Source: JBBDJB01 sp040880125
GTDB taxonomy: Bacteria > Planctomycetota > Planctomycetia > Pirellulales > JBBDJB01
Length of the DNA stretch: 64,000 nucleotides
NCBI GenBank assembly: GCA_040880125.1
Contig: JBBDJB010000012.1
Location: forward strand, 1-64,000
Direction of reading: 5' to 3'
The translations under genes and the position numbers were made by a program. The notes under the pieces were generated by a model. The model saw only the letters and a program-made list of their open reading frames with translations, searched no databases and was not told the DNA's origin. This document shows, one piece after another, positions 35,952 through 44,754 of this stretch; the stretch's first letter is position 1; each line of letters opens with the position of its first letter.

Positions 35952-36905
35952 ATGTCCTCGTCCACTGCCATACGCGTCGACAATCTGAGCCATCGCTACG
36001 GGCAGCGGCAGGCGTTGGATCGGCTTTCGCTGTCGATTGCGCCGGGGGAGATTTTCGCCTTCCTGGGGCCCAACGGAAGCGGCAAGACTACGCTGTTTCG
36101 CATCCTGTCGACGCTGATCCCGCCGCAGACGGGCCTGGCCGAAGTCTTCGGCCAAAACGTGGCGGACCATCCAATGGCCGTCCGCTCCGCGATCGGTGTC
36201 GTTTTTCAAGCGCCAAGTCTGGACCGAAAGCTGACGGTGGCGGAAAACATCCACCACCAGGGGCGGCTCTACGGTATGAAAGCGAGCCTGATCCGCCAGC
36301 GAGCCGGCGAGTTGCTCGCCCGGCTCGGCCTGGCACAGCGGTCCGGCGACCGCGTCGAGACGCTCTCCGGCGGGTTGCGTCGCCGGGCGGAACTGGCCAA
36401 GGGAATGCTGCACCGCCCGAGGCTGCTGCTTTTGGACGAGCCGAGTACCGGGCTCGACCCGGGCGCACGGAGTGACCTGTGGCACTATCTCCACCAGGAG
36501 CGCGACCAGTCCGGCATCACCGTCGTGCTCACTACACATTTACTGGAAGAGGCCGATCGCGCGGACCGGCTCGCCATCCTCAGCGATGGCCGGCTGGTCG
36601 CCTGCGACACGCCCGACCGGCTCAGGGCGAGCGTCGGCGGCGATGCGATCACCATCCGCTGCGACGAGCCCAAATCTCTGGCCGACGACATTCGACAACA
36701 CTTCGGACTGCAAACGATGGTGCTGGACGGCAGCGTTCGCCTGGAGAGCACCGCCGGGCACGAATTGATCGGCCCCCTGGTCGATCGATTTGGAGACCGC
36801 GTCGGATCGATCACGCTAGGCAAGCCCACGCTGGAAGATGTGTTCATCGACCGCACGGGGCACCGCTTTTGGAATTCCCCGGGCGAGGAGGTGGCGATTG
36901 GCTAG
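35952..36905 (+). CDS. ABC transporter ATP-binding protein
   Basis: 317 residues from the ATG at 35952 (MSSSTAIRVDNLSHRYG); upstream frame to 35814 is not family-like. Walker A GPNGSGKTT at about 39-47, Q-loop VFQAPSLD, signature LSGGLRRRAELAKG, Walker B LLLLDEPSTGLD and H-loop TTHLLEEAD. A C-terminal extension of about 80 residues resembles those of DrrA/CcmA-type exporters. Partner permease follows immediately. Location inside the oxidase cluster, just before SCO, suggests export of something needed for oxidase assembly, such as copper or haem (inference). Confidence 0.93.
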   Translation: MSSSTAIRVDNLSHRYGQRQALDRLSLSIAPGEIFAFLGPNGSGKTTLFRILSTLIPPQTGLAEVFGQNVADHPMAVRSAIGVVFQAPSLDRKLTVAENIHHQGRLYGMKASLIRQRAGELLARLGLAQRSGDRVETLSGGLRRRAELAKGMLHRPRLLLLDEPSTGLDPGARSDLWHYLHQERDQSGITVVLTTHLLEEADRADRLAILSDGRLVACDTPDRLRASVGGDAITIRCDEPKSLADDIRQHFGLQTMVLDGSVRLESTAGHELIGPLVDRFGDRVGSITLGKPTLEDVFIDRTGHRFWNSPGEEVAIG

Positions 36906-37728
36906 CCCGGCACCACCCAGGATTTCCAGCGCGGCGGCCGCTTCGCAAGCCGCGTCGCCGGCGATCCGGCCTTGGCCGGCGGTTGGTACGCTGTGCCGCC
37001 GGGAGCTGGTGCGGTTCGTACGCCAGCCCAACCGTGTGGTAGGAGCGCTCGGGCAGCCGCTGGTGTTTTGGTTGCTGTTCAGCGAGGGACTGAAGCGGTC
37101 GGGACTCGACTACGGGCACTTCCTGCCCGGCACGATCGTGCTGATCCTGTTGTTCACGGCGATCTTCGCCACGATCTCGATCATTGAGGACCGCCGCGAG
37201 GGCTTTCTGCAATCCGTGCTGGTCGCGCCAATTCCCCGCTGGGCGATGGTGCTGGGCAAGGTGTTCGGCGGAGCGCTGTTGGCTCTCTTGCAGGGACTCT
37301 TGTTTCTACTGCTGGGCTGGCTCACGGTCGAGCTTACATCGAACCCACTCAACCTGCTGGCGGGTGTCGTAATGATGGCCGTCATCGCCCTGGCCCTGAC
37401 CGGGCTGGGATTTTTGATTGCCTGGCGGATGGAGTCGACCCAGGGCTTTCACGCCATCATGAGCGTCTTTCTGCTGCCGATGTGGCTGCTCTCCGGCGCG
37501 TTCTTTCCCAGCGGCCAATCCGGCTGGCTGGGGTGGATTGTGGCGCTCAATCCGCTCACTTACGGTGTCGCAGGACTGCGAAGACTTCTACAATACACAC
37601 AGCAGGACGTGCTGCAGGCGGTGCCGCCGCTGTCGGTCTGTTGGCTGGTCACGGTGCTCTTTGCAATGACAACACTTTCGCTGGCGTGCTTTGTCGCCAG
37701 AACGCGTACCTCGGGAGATCTGTTATGA
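36898..37728 (+). CDS. ABC-2 type transporter permease
   Basis: 276 residues. I choose the TTG at 36898 because GAGGAGG lies seven bases upstream and it overlaps the ATPase stop by eight bases; a longer frame to 36838 would run inside that gene. Six helices, with ABC-2 features RELVRFVRQPNRVVGALGQP, SIIEDRREGFLQSVLVAPIP, MWLLSGAFFPS and LNPLTYGVAGLR, as in DrrB-like or NodJ-like exporters. Ends by overlapping the SCO gene (ATGA), so ATPase, permease and SCO are translated together. Confidence 0.92.
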   Translation: MASPAPPRISSAAAASQAASPAIRPWPAVGTLCRRELVRFVRQPNRVVGALGQPLVFWLLFSEGLKRSGLDYGHFLPGTIVLILLFTAIFATISIIEDRREGFLQSVLVAPIPRWAMVLGKVFGGALLALLQGLLFLLLGWLTVELTSNPLNLLAGVVMMAVIALALTGLGFLIAWRMESTQGFHAIMSVFLLPMWLLSGAFFPSGQSGWLGWIVALNPLTYGVAGLRRLLQYTQQDVLQAVPPLSVCWLVTVLFAMTTLSLACFVARTRTSGDLL

Positions 37729-38369
37729 ATGCGTCGGCGTTGCCGTACTGGCTTTCGCTTCTTGTCGCGGTCGGGGGAGCCTACGGCGTGTGGCGCGTGT
37801 GGCAGGCCGAGCGTACGCCAACGGCGGTTGTAGAATATGTAGGAACGTCTGCCGAAGTGGCCGAGCAGGAGCCGCTCGCCCGGTTCGAACTGCCTGAACG
37901 CAGTGGCGGGATGTTCAAGTCCAACGACATGCGCGGCAAGGTCTGGGTAGCCAGCTACTTCTTCACGGCGTGCCCCGGATCGTGCCTGAAGCTGAACCAG
38001 GCGCTGGCTTCGCTGCAGCAAGAAGAGGGGCTGGAAGAGGTCAAGTTCGTCAGCATCACCTGTGACCCCCAGAACGACAGCCTGGAGCAACTCGCCGAGT
38101 ACGCTGATCGGTTCGAGGCCGATCCCCAGCGCTGGTTTTTCTGCCGCGGCCAAATGGATTACGTCCAGCGCGTCGGCACCGATATCCTCAAGATCGCGGT
38201 CCAGCGGCAAATGCACACCGATCATGCGGTCGTCATCGGGCGGGACGGCAAAGTCATCAACCGCTTCAAGGTGACCGATCCGGTGGCCTTGAATGTAATG
38301 AAGCAAGTGCTGCGAGAAGCCACCCAGCAACCGGCCAGTGTCGCGTCCGCGCAGGGTGCCAGTTCGTGA
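37725..38369 (+). CDS. SCO1/SenC-family copper chaperone
   Basis: 214 residues from the ATG at 37725. One N-terminal helix (YWLSLLVAVGGAYGVW) anchors a thioredoxin-fold domain. Copper-binding C83-P-G-S-C87 lies in FFTACPGSCLKL, and the third ligand is probably H167 in MHTDHAVVIG. The family delivers copper to the CuA site of subunit II. It sits after the ABC pair with an ATGA overlap and before DUF420 with a GTGA overlap. Probable role is maturation of the oxidase encoded upstream. Confidence 0.95.
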   Translation: MNASALPYWLSLLVAVGGAYGVWRVWQAERTPTAVVEYVGTSAEVAEQEPLARFELPERSGGMFKSNDMRGKVWVASYFFTACPGSCLKLNQALASLQQEEGLEEVKFVSITCDPQNDSLEQLAEYADRFEADPQRWFFCRGQMDYVQRVGTDILKIAVQRQMHTDHAVVIGRDGKVINRFKVTDPVALNVMKQVLREATQQPASVASAQGASS

Positions 38370-38839
38370 CGACCGCCGCTTCGCTGCTGATGGCGGTTCA
38401 TCCGTTGGCCACCACCAACGCCGCGCTGAACGCGACGGCGACCATTCTGCTGCTGGTAGGATACGTCTTGATCCGCCGCGGCCATGAGCGCCGCCACAAG
38501 CAGGTGATGTACGCGGCCTTCGGCGTGTCGACGGTCTTTTTAGTTTGTTACCTTTGGTACCACTACCAGGTTGGCCACGTTTCGTTTTCCGGGCCGTCGT
38601 CGGCCAGGCGAATTTACCTTCCGCTGCTGTTCAGCCATATTGTGTTGGCCGTGACAGTACCGCCGCTGGCGATCGCGACCATCGTGCTGGGCATCCTCGA
38701 CAAGCGGGTGCTGCATCGGCGGCTGGCCCGCTGGACTTTTCCGATTTGGCTGTACGTCTCGATCACCGGCGTGGTCGTGTACGTGATGCTGTATCACCTC
38801 TACCCCAGCGTGCCGGATGGTAGTATAATCAGCCCATAG
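38366..38839 (+). CDS. DUF420 (CtaM/YozB-like) membrane protein
   Basis: 157 residues starting at a GTG at 38366 that overlaps the SCO stop. Four helices with the DUF420 pattern: LNATATILLLVGYVLIRR, HKQVMYAAFGVSTVFLVCYLWYH, LLFSHIVLAVTVPPLAIAT and YVSITGVVVYVMLYHLYP. Conserved histidines H51 region (RRGHERRHKQ), H66 region (WYHYQVGH), H (FSHI) and H (YHLYP) could bind haem or metal. In Firmicutes the family is needed for haem A oxidase maturation, which fits its place here. Confidence 0.93.
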   Translation: MTTAASLLMAVHPLATTNAALNATATILLLVGYVLIRRGHERRHKQVMYAAFGVSTVFLVCYLWYHYQVGHVSFSGPSSARRIYLPLLFSHIVLAVTVPPLAIATIVLGILDKRVLHRRLARWTFPIWLYVSITGVVVYVMLYHLYPSVPDGSIISP

Positions 38840-38875
38840 CGCCAGACGCGGGGGGCAATCCTTGTCCGCAAGTCC

Positions 38876-39202
38876 ATGCCGGGTAAACAGCCGATGAACC
38901 GCCGCGGCCCGCAATTCCGCCGAACGCTAATTCTCGCGATCGCGGTACTCGCCTTGGTGGCTGTGCCGTCGTTGGCGCTGGCTTGCCCCACGTGCAAGGA
39001 CAGCCTGGCGAGCAGCCCCGAGCAGCAAGGGATGGTGCAGGGCTACTTCTATAGCATCTTGTTCATGATGGCGATGCCCTTCGTGCTGTTGGGATCGTTC
39101 GGCAGTTACGCATATCTGATCGTGCGACGCGCCCGGGCCGAACAGCAAAAATGCGAAGCCTTGCCCGGTTCGGCCGCTGGCCCGGCGCCGCCGGACGCAT
39201 AG
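38876..39202 (+). CDS. Small membrane protein with CPTCK motif
   Basis: 108 residues from the ATG at 38876 (a second ATG at 38894 is possible). An N-terminal hydrophobic segment (LILAIAVLALVAVPSLALA) looks like a signal peptide. It is followed at once by ACPTCKDSLASSPEQQGMVQG and then a second helix (FYSILFMMAMPFVLLGSFGSYAYLIV) and a short charged tail. The CxxC immediately after the export signal suggests a thiol or metal site facing the periplasm. I do not recognise the family by name, but its place at the end of an oxidase cluster suggests an assembly role (inference). Confidence 0.75.
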   Translation: MPGKQPMNRRGPQFRRTLILAIAVLALVAVPSLALACPTCKDSLASSPEQQGMVQGYFYSILFMMAMPFVLLGSFGSYAYLIVRRARAEQQKCEALPGSAAGPAPPDA

Positions 39203-39294
39203 TCGTCCGTGCGACGGCAGATCTGTGGGACCAAACTCACCGCTGCTCACATGCCCCGCCTGCGGCTCGTTTCGCTAGACGTAGCCCGTAACGA

Positions 39295-39708
39295 TCAAAT
39301 TCCATCCCGCGGCGGCGGATCGAAGTATTCATCGAACGCCAGCCACAAGCTGCGGGCGTGCCGGAAGAAGGCCAGCGGAAAGAGAATCGCAAACGCGAGC
39401 AGTATCCAGCGGAGCTGCGGCGCGGCGGGCGTCAGAAACGTGGGCAGCATACCTGGCCTCGTCGCGTCGACGAGAAACAGCCCGAAATAAGCGACCACGA
39501 GCAACAGCGCGGTCAGCCCGTAGTTGACGTAGATCGAGCCCAGATAGAAGCCGGGCCCGCGCCGGAAATCCCGGCCGCAATGCGAGCAACTTTCCGCCAT
39601 TCGGAAACCCCGGGCAAATAGGCGGCCTCGACCACAGGCGGGGCAGCGCAACCACAGGGCCTTCGAGAAAATCGCGGCGAGTCGCATCAGCGTGTTTGTG
39701 TTGCGCAT
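39295..39708 (-). CDS. DUF983 family membrane protein
   Basis: 137 residues from the ATG at 39708. The N-terminus has a paired-cysteine zinc ribbon, C22-P-A-C25 and C41-S-H-C44, followed by GRDFRRGPGFYLGSIYVNY, a strong DUF983 signature. Two helices then follow (LLLVVAYFGLFLV and LLAFAILFPLAFFR). In proteobacteria the family often lies beside cytochrome oxidase genes and is thought to help assembly; here it converges on the end of the oxidase cluster. Function is not established. Confidence 0.9.
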   Translation of the reverse strand: MRNTNTLMRLAAIFSKALWLRCPACGRGRLFARGFRMAESCSHCGRDFRRGPGFYLGSIYVNYGLTALLLVVAYFGLFLVDATRPGMLPTFLTPAAPQLRWILLAFAILFPLAFFRHARSLWLAFDEYFDPPPRDGI

Positions 39709-39829
39709 GAACGTGAAATAGCTGGCTGTCGAACCGGCATTCTACGCACGTATAGCGATGATGAGCCAGTGGACGCGCGATTGCCGGCCCGCTTGTTCGG
39801 CCGGGCGCGGTCGGCTAATGTTGTGCGCT

Positions 39830-40000
39830 ATGAAAGCGATTGGACGAACACTGCAGGTCATCGGGCTCACCATCCCGCCGCTGGCCATTGTGGCAGAACT
39901 TGCCGAGACTATTTCCCTCGGCCAGATGCTCGCCTTTCTTGTTGCGGGCGCGTGCAGTTTCTGGATCGGCCGCATCACCGAGGGCTACTCGGGGCGATAA
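39830..40000 (+). CDS. 56-residue membrane protein
   Basis: MKAIGRTLQVIGLTIPPLAI starts at the ATG at 39830 and continues to a second hydrophobic helix (MLAFLVAGACSFWIGRIT). Two transmembrane segments, 56 residues. Small proteins of just this pattern (MxxIGxxLQxxGLxxxPLA ... GRxxEGY) are widespread in planctomycetes, with no known role. The TAA stop is immediately followed by the first base of a dispersed repeat. A longer frame from 39758 exists but its extra residues are not hydrophobic-signal-like. Confidence 0.7.
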   Translation: MKAIGRTLQVIGLTIPPLAIVAELAETISLGQMLAFLVAGACSFWIGRITEGYSGR

Positions 40001-40152
40001 AAGCCTGTTGTTTTTTGCAACAGGCTGCTGCATCGCACGGAGGTGATGCCAAGATGACGGCGAAAGTCGTTATTTTGCGAGCCGTGAGGAGCTTTGCTCC
40101 GAACTTGGCGAGATTTGAAAAATGCCACGACGGCGTTTTTCAACAGGCCGCT
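40001..40152 (+). repeat. Dispersed structured repeat (copy B, complete)
   Basis: Three hairpins are visible. AGCCTGTTG (40002-40010) pairs with CAACAGGCT (40018-40026); GGAGC-TTT-GCTCC lies at 40088-40100; TTGAAAAATGCC near 40115-40126 pairs with GGCGTTTTTCAA (to 40143), including one G-T pair. The outer ends AGCCTGTTG and CAACAGGCCGCT are imperfect inverted repeats, as in a miniature transposable element. No coding capacity. Compare 1-60 and 16751-16895. Confidence 0.82.
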
Positions 40153-40403
40153 CAGGACGAGGGCGCGGAGTCGCGGCCGCCGTGCATCCCTCCGGTTCTC
40201 ACCAATTCGGCTGGTGAATGCCGATTGCGGCTGCACGATGGCTCGGCTCTTCTTTCCGGGCGGTGCGTTGCCGCCTATACTAGAGTGTGTGGGCGCAAGT
40301 CGCTTTGCGGTCTTACGTTATCGCGATTGGCGAAAGGCCGAGGCGACATCGGTACGAGGCGTCGGCTTCTCCCCGGTATGTGTTGAGTCAACTCAGGGCC
40401 GCC
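40153..40403. other. Upstream region of the PQQ-propeller gene
   Basis: About 250 bp with no gene I can support. The frame of the downstream protein stays open to 40287, but its extra residues are not signal-like. The tract GCCGCCTATACTAGAGTG (TATACT near 40275) could be a -10 element; no clear -35. Confidence 0.4.
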
Positions 40404-42770
40404 ATGAAGCATCGCAAAACCGGACACAGAACGACTGCCGAGACGGCGCGTCTTGTGCTGTCCGTATGCTTGATGCTTGCGTCCGCCAACGGGCAACTTG
40501 CTGCCCAGCCCCCAGCAACCAGGGCCAATTCCACCAGCCTGGTGCAAGTCGACCAGGCGGATGCCGCCGCTCGCACGCATCTGGCGAGCATCGATGCGTA
40601 TCTCGCGAACCGGGAATGGGACGACGCGGTCGAGATGCTTCGCGAGGTGATGAAGTCGTTTGGCGAGCAGGTCATCTCGGACGTCGACGGACGGTACATC
40701 AGCGTCCGAGAGCATTGTCACCGCCGCATCGCCCGACTGCCGCAGCCGGCGCTCGAGCATTACCGCGGCCTCGTCGATCCGCTCGCCAACCAGTGGTTGG
40801 AGGAAGGGATCACGCAGCGCGATAGATCCAAGCTGCAGCAAGTTGTTCACGACTTCTTCTGCAGCAGCGCCGGCGACGACGCTCTGCTGGCGCTGGGCGA
40901 GTTGGCACTCGAACGGGGTGAACACGGAAGCGCCCGGCGCTATTGGGAATCGCTAACCCCGGCCTTACGTTCGCCCGACGGCCGACCGCTTTGGCAGGCG
41001 CTGATCGGCATTGATCCCGCGCGGGACTTCGACCAAGTCGCCGAGATCGTCAACGATGCCGATGCATCGGTCAACCGGCTTGTGTATCCCGGCACGGACA
41101 CTTCGCTCGCCGACGTGCGAGCGAGGCTCGCGCTGGTTTCGATTCTCGAGGGATCGCTTGACCGCGCCCGAGTGGAACTGGATTGGTTTCGCCGGTTTCA
41201 TCCGGACGCCGCAGGGCGACTGGGCGGACGGAATGTGCAGTACGGCGAGCAGCTCGCCCAGTTGCTCACCTCCGCGGCAGAGTGGCCGCAGTCGACGGCA
41301 CCGGCGGACTGGCCGACGTTCGGCGGTTCGACGAACCGGAGCGGAACTGCGCAAGCCATCGGAGGCATTCGGTCTCCTGCCTGGGAGCAGTCGATCGGCG
41401 TCGCGGCTCCCGGTTCGACCGATCAGGAGTCACTGCCGCTGCCCGGTACAATCGCCCAACAGGCACAAGACATCGACGTGCAGCCGCTGCGTCACTATCC
41501 AATCGTCGTGGACGACTTGCTGTTGTGGAACGATCACAGCGCCATCTACGCATACCATCTGTCGTCGGGACGCCCCGCCTGGGAGGGCAGCGGCGTGATC
41601 TTCCGCGACGACCGTTCCGCCGAAGCTCAGCCGGAAGACCGCGGCACCCGGTTGGGAACGCCGCGGTTTTCGATGACCGCCAGCGATGGCCGGCTGTACG
41701 CCCGCGTCGGAGCGCCCGTCACGACGCGGCCCCCGGATGTTAATGCGTTGCAATCGAATGGCTACCTGGTGTGCCTGGACTTGCAGTCCAGCGGACGCCT
41801 CCTTTGGAAGACGCAGCCCGAGGATCCTCAATGGGCGTTCGAGGGAGCGCCGGTGGTGAAGGGCAATAACTTGTATGTGGCGATGCGCCGTAGCGACGTG
41901 CGGCCTCAGGCCCACGTCGCCTGCTTCGATGCCAACACCGGCCGGCTGCGGTGGCGGCGGTTCGTCTGCGCCGCGGAGTCGCCCGGCCAGGGTCAGCAAA
42001 GCGAGATCACCAATAACGTCCTCACGCTGAGCGAGGAGACGCTGTACGTAAACACAAACCTTGGCGCTATTGCGGCCCTCGCCGCCGACATCGGGCAGAT
42101 CCGCTGGATCGTCACGTATCCTCGCACGAATGCCGGCGGCTCCGCAGCCGATGTGGCCAAATCCGGATCGCACCCGCGCGACCTGACGCCCTGCGTGTAC
42201 TACGGCGGCACGATCTTCGCCGCGCCGGCCGACAGCCACGACGTCTTCGCACTGGACGGCGCCACCGGAACCGTGCTGTGGCGGACCTCCCAAGCGGCGG
42301 ACGTCCGTCATTTGCTAGGTGTCAGCGGTCCGCATCTCATTGCCAGCGGACGACATCTGTGGTGGATCGATGCGCGCACGGGCGAGATCCAGTGGCAATG
42401 GCCGGACTCTCCGCGAGCAGGCGAAATCGGACGCGGCCGCGGCGTGATTGCCGGCGGTGAAGTCCTCTGGCCCTCGCAACAGCACATTCGCATCTTCGAC
42501 GCACAATCCATGCGGCAAACCCGGGAGCCGCTCGACCTGGACGTCTTGGGGGCGGGCGCGGGAAACCTGCTCGTCGCAGGCGGCCACCTGGTGATCGCGG
42601 CGGCCGACCGGCTATATGCCTTCAAGATAGCGCCGCCCGCTTCCGATACCGTCACGCAGCGCCCGGACGACGCAAGCTCGGACGACGCGAGTAAATCATC
42701 TTCCGTCGGGCGCCCGTTGACGATTGCCACCGGCGTCCGCCGCGCCGCATTTGCCGATGCGCTCGAGTGA
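40404..42770 (+). CDS. Secreted PQQ-like beta-propeller protein
   Basis: 788 residues from the ATG at 40404, with CAGGG upstream. A signal peptide (ARLVLSVCLMLASANGQLAAQ) is followed by about 270 residues of helical repeats of TPR-like look (LEHYRGLVDPLANQW, DDALLALGELALERGEHGSARRYWESL). From about 310 there is a propeller of PQQ-like blades: DWPTFGGSTNRSG, LVCLDLQSSGRLLWKT, VACFDANTGRLRWRR, VFALDGATGTVLWRT and WIDARTGEIQWQW. No catalytic residues of PQQ dehydrogenases are evident, so it is probably a structural or binding propeller. It lies 69 bp before the moxR operon and may be its first gene. Confidence 0.88.
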   Translation: MKHRKTGHRTTAETARLVLSVCLMLASANGQLAAQPPATRANSTSLVQVDQADAAARTHLASIDAYLANREWDDAVEMLREVMKSFGEQVISDVDGRYISVREHCHRRIARLPQPALEHYRGLVDPLANQWLEEGITQRDRSKLQQVVHDFFCSSAGDDALLALGELALERGEHGSARRYWESLTPALRSPDGRPLWQALIGIDPARDFDQVAEIVNDADASVNRLVYPGTDTSLADVRARLALVSILEGSLDRARVELDWFRRFHPDAAGRLGGRNVQYGEQLAQLLTSAAEWPQSTAPADWPTFGGSTNRSGTAQAIGGIRSPAWEQSIGVAAPGSTDQESLPLPGTIAQQAQDIDVQPLRHYPIVVDDLLLWNDHSAIYAYHLSSGRPAWEGSGVIFRDDRSAEAQPEDRGTRLGTPRFSMTASDGRLYARVGAPVTTRPPDVNALQSNGYLVCLDLQSSGRLLWKTQPEDPQWAFEGAPVVKGNNLYVAMRRSDVRPQAHVACFDANTGRLRWRRFVCAAESPGQGQQSEITNNVLTLSEETLYVNTNLGAIAALAADIGQIRWIVTYPRTNAGGSAADVAKSGSHPRDLTPCVYYGGTIFAAPADSHDVFALDGATGTVLWRTSQAADVRHLLGVSGPHLIASGRHLWWIDARTGEIQWQWPDSPRAGEIGRGRGVIAGGEVLWPSQQHIRIFDAQSMRQTREPLDLDVLGAGAGNLLVAGGHLVIAAADRLYAFKIAPPASDTVTQRPDDASSDDASKSSSVGRPLTIATGVRRAAFADALE

Positions 42771-42839
42771 AACTGTTGCCAGCCGGACGCGACTGGCTCG
42801 ATTATCTCACTACTTGCCCACCGATCGGAAACTGCAACG

Positions 42840-43895
42840 ATGCTCAAGGACCCCGACCTGCAAGCCGTCGAATCGCTTAACCAGGCCTATCGGCGGATCA
42901 CCGGCGAGCTGGAGAAGGTCATTGTCGGCCAAAGGTCGGTGATCGAAGAACTGCTCATCGCCATGTTCGCCCGCGGGCATTGTCTGCTGGTCGGCGTGCC
43001 GGGCCTCGCCAAGACGCTGTTGATCCACACGCTCGCCGATTCGCTGTCGCTGGCCTTCAATCGCATTCAGTTCACGCCGGACCTGATGCCGGCCGACATC
43101 ACCGGCACGGAAGTCATCCAGGAAGACCGGGCGACCGGCGAGCGGCAGTTTCGCTTCCTCAAAGGGCCGATCTTCGCCAACGTCATCTTGGCCGACGAAA
43201 TCAACCGCACGCCCCCCAAGACGCAGGCCGCACTGCTGGAAGCGATGCAGGAACACCAGGTGACGGCCGGAGGTAGCCGGCACCGATTGGAAGAACCTTT
43301 CTTCGTCCTGGCCACACAGAATCCGATCGAGCAGGAGGGCACCTACCCTCTGCCCGAAGCGCAACTCGACCGCTTCATGTTCAACATCCTGGTCGACTAT
43401 CCTGACGAGGAGGAGGAGTTCCAGATCGTCAAGCGGACCACCGCGGATGATCTGCCCAAGCCGGCGCAGGTGCTATCGGCCGAGCAGATCGTGGAACTCA
43501 GCGGCATCGTCCGCAAGGTACCCGTGGCCGATCACGTATTGCGCTACGCGCTGAAGTTCACGCGGCAAACGCGGCCGGATCAGCCCGACGCGCCGCAGAT
43601 GATCCGCGACTACGTGAGCTGGGGGGCGGGCCCTCGGGCGAGTCAGTACCTCGTGCTGGGGGCGAAAGCCCGCGCGGTGCTGCACGGGCGTTATTACGTG
43701 AGCGGTGAAGACGTGCGTAGCGTGGCCGCGCCCGTGCTACGCCATCGCATTATCACCAACTTCAATGCCGAGTCCGAGGGCGTCAAGCCGGACGATCTGG
43801 TTCGCCACTTGGCCGACACCATTTCCCGCGACGAGCTGGGAGCCGACGACGGTGGTCGACACGCACAATTATTTAGATCCACAAACGCTCTCTAA
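42840..43895 (+). CDS. MoxR-family AAA+ ATPase
   Basis: 351 residues from the ATG at 42840. Walker A GVPGLAKT at 52-59, Walker B ILADEINRTPPKTQAALLEAM, sensor motif FFVLATQNPIEQEGTYPLPEAQLDRF (split here: FVLATQNPIEQEGTYP then LPEAQLDRF). MoxR ATPases act as chaperones that load metal or co-factors or assemble complexes with VWA-domain partners, which follow in this operon. Overlaps the DUF58 gene by 44 bp. Confidence 0.96.
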   Translation: MLKDPDLQAVESLNQAYRRITGELEKVIVGQRSVIEELLIAMFARGHCLLVGVPGLAKTLLIHTLADSLSLAFNRIQFTPDLMPADITGTEVIQEDRATGERQFRFLKGPIFANVILADEINRTPPKTQAALLEAMQEHQVTAGGSRHRLEEPFFVLATQNPIEQEGTYPLPEAQLDRFMFNILVDYPDEEEEFQIVKRTTADDLPKPAQVLSAEQIVELSGIVRKVPVADHVLRYALKFTRQTRPDQPDAPQMIRDYVSWGAGPRASQYLVLGAKARAVLHGRYYVSGEDVRSVAAPVLRHRIITNFNAESEGVKPDDLVRHLADTISRDELGADDGGRHAQLFRSTNAL

Positions 43896-44754
43896 GCTCA
43901 ACGGGCTGGAACTGCGGGCCAGGCACGTCGTCGAAGGCTTCGTCGCCGGTACGCACCGCAGCCCGTATCACGGCTTTTCCGTCGAGTTTGCCGAGCATCG
44001 AGAGTACACCCCGGGCGACGACCTGCGCTACGTCGACTGGAAAGTCTACGGCAAGACGGACAAGATCTACCTGAAGCAGTTCGAGGAAGAAACCAATCTG
44101 GTCAGCTACCTCGCACTCGATACCAGCGCCAGCATGCGCTACCAGGGCCCCGTCGCGGCGCTGTCGAAGATCGAATACGCCCGGTGCGCGGCCGCCTCGC
44201 TGGCGTACCTGGTGCTGCATCAGCAAGACAGCGTCGGGCTGGCGACCTTCAACGACCAAATTCGAGCGATGGTTCGCCCCAGCGGAAATCCCTCGCACCT
44301 GAAGCAATTGCTGCACACCATGGAGGAGTCCGTGCCGGAGCACAAAACCAGCACGGGCGCAATCCTTCACGATCTGGCCGAGCGGCTCACGCACCGCGGG
44401 ATTGTGGTGTTGATCAGCGATTTGTTAGACGACGTATCTTCAATCGTCTCCGGGTTACAACACCTCCGCTATCGCCGGCACGACGTCGTCGTGCTGCACG
44501 TACTCGATCCCGCGGAAGTCGACTTTCCGTTCGAAGGTCCCACGCGCTTTCACGGACTGGAACAAGCCGGACACGTGCTGACCGATCCTCAGTCGCTGCG
44601 TGCCGGCTATCTGCGAGAGTTGCGCGAGTATCTCAAGGCGATCCGCACCGGCTGCCGTGGTTTGCAGGCCGACTACCTTCTGATTCGCACCGACCAGCCA
44701 CTGGACGTGGTCCTCGCGGGCTATTTGGCGGCCCGGATGAAACGGCACCGATGA
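43852..44754 (+). CDS. DUF58 (von Willebrand factor A-like) protein
   Basis: 300 residues from a GTG at 43852 that lies inside the end of moxR. The family motif GFSVEFAEHREYTPGDDLRY followed by VDWKVYGKTDK is present. A VWA-like domain begins with the metal-adhesion motif D90-T-S-A-S in LALDTSASMRYQG. Usual partner of MoxR in bacteria; soluble here, with no membrane helix. Ends in an ATGA overlap with the next VWA gene. Confidence 0.94.
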   Translation: MVDTHNYLDPQTLSKLNGLELRARHVVEGFVAGTHRSPYHGFSVEFAEHREYTPGDDLRYVDWKVYGKTDKIYLKQFEEETNLVSYLALDTSASMRYQGPVAALSKIEYARCAAASLAYLVLHQQDSVGLATFNDQIRAMVRPSGNPSHLKQLLHTMEESVPEHKTSTGAILHDLAERLTHRGIVVLISDLLDDVSSIVSGLQHLRYRRHDVVVLHVLDPAEVDFPFEGPTRFHGLEQAGHVLTDPQSLRAGYLRELREYLKAIRTGCRGLQADYLLIRTDQPLDVVLAGYLAARMKRHR

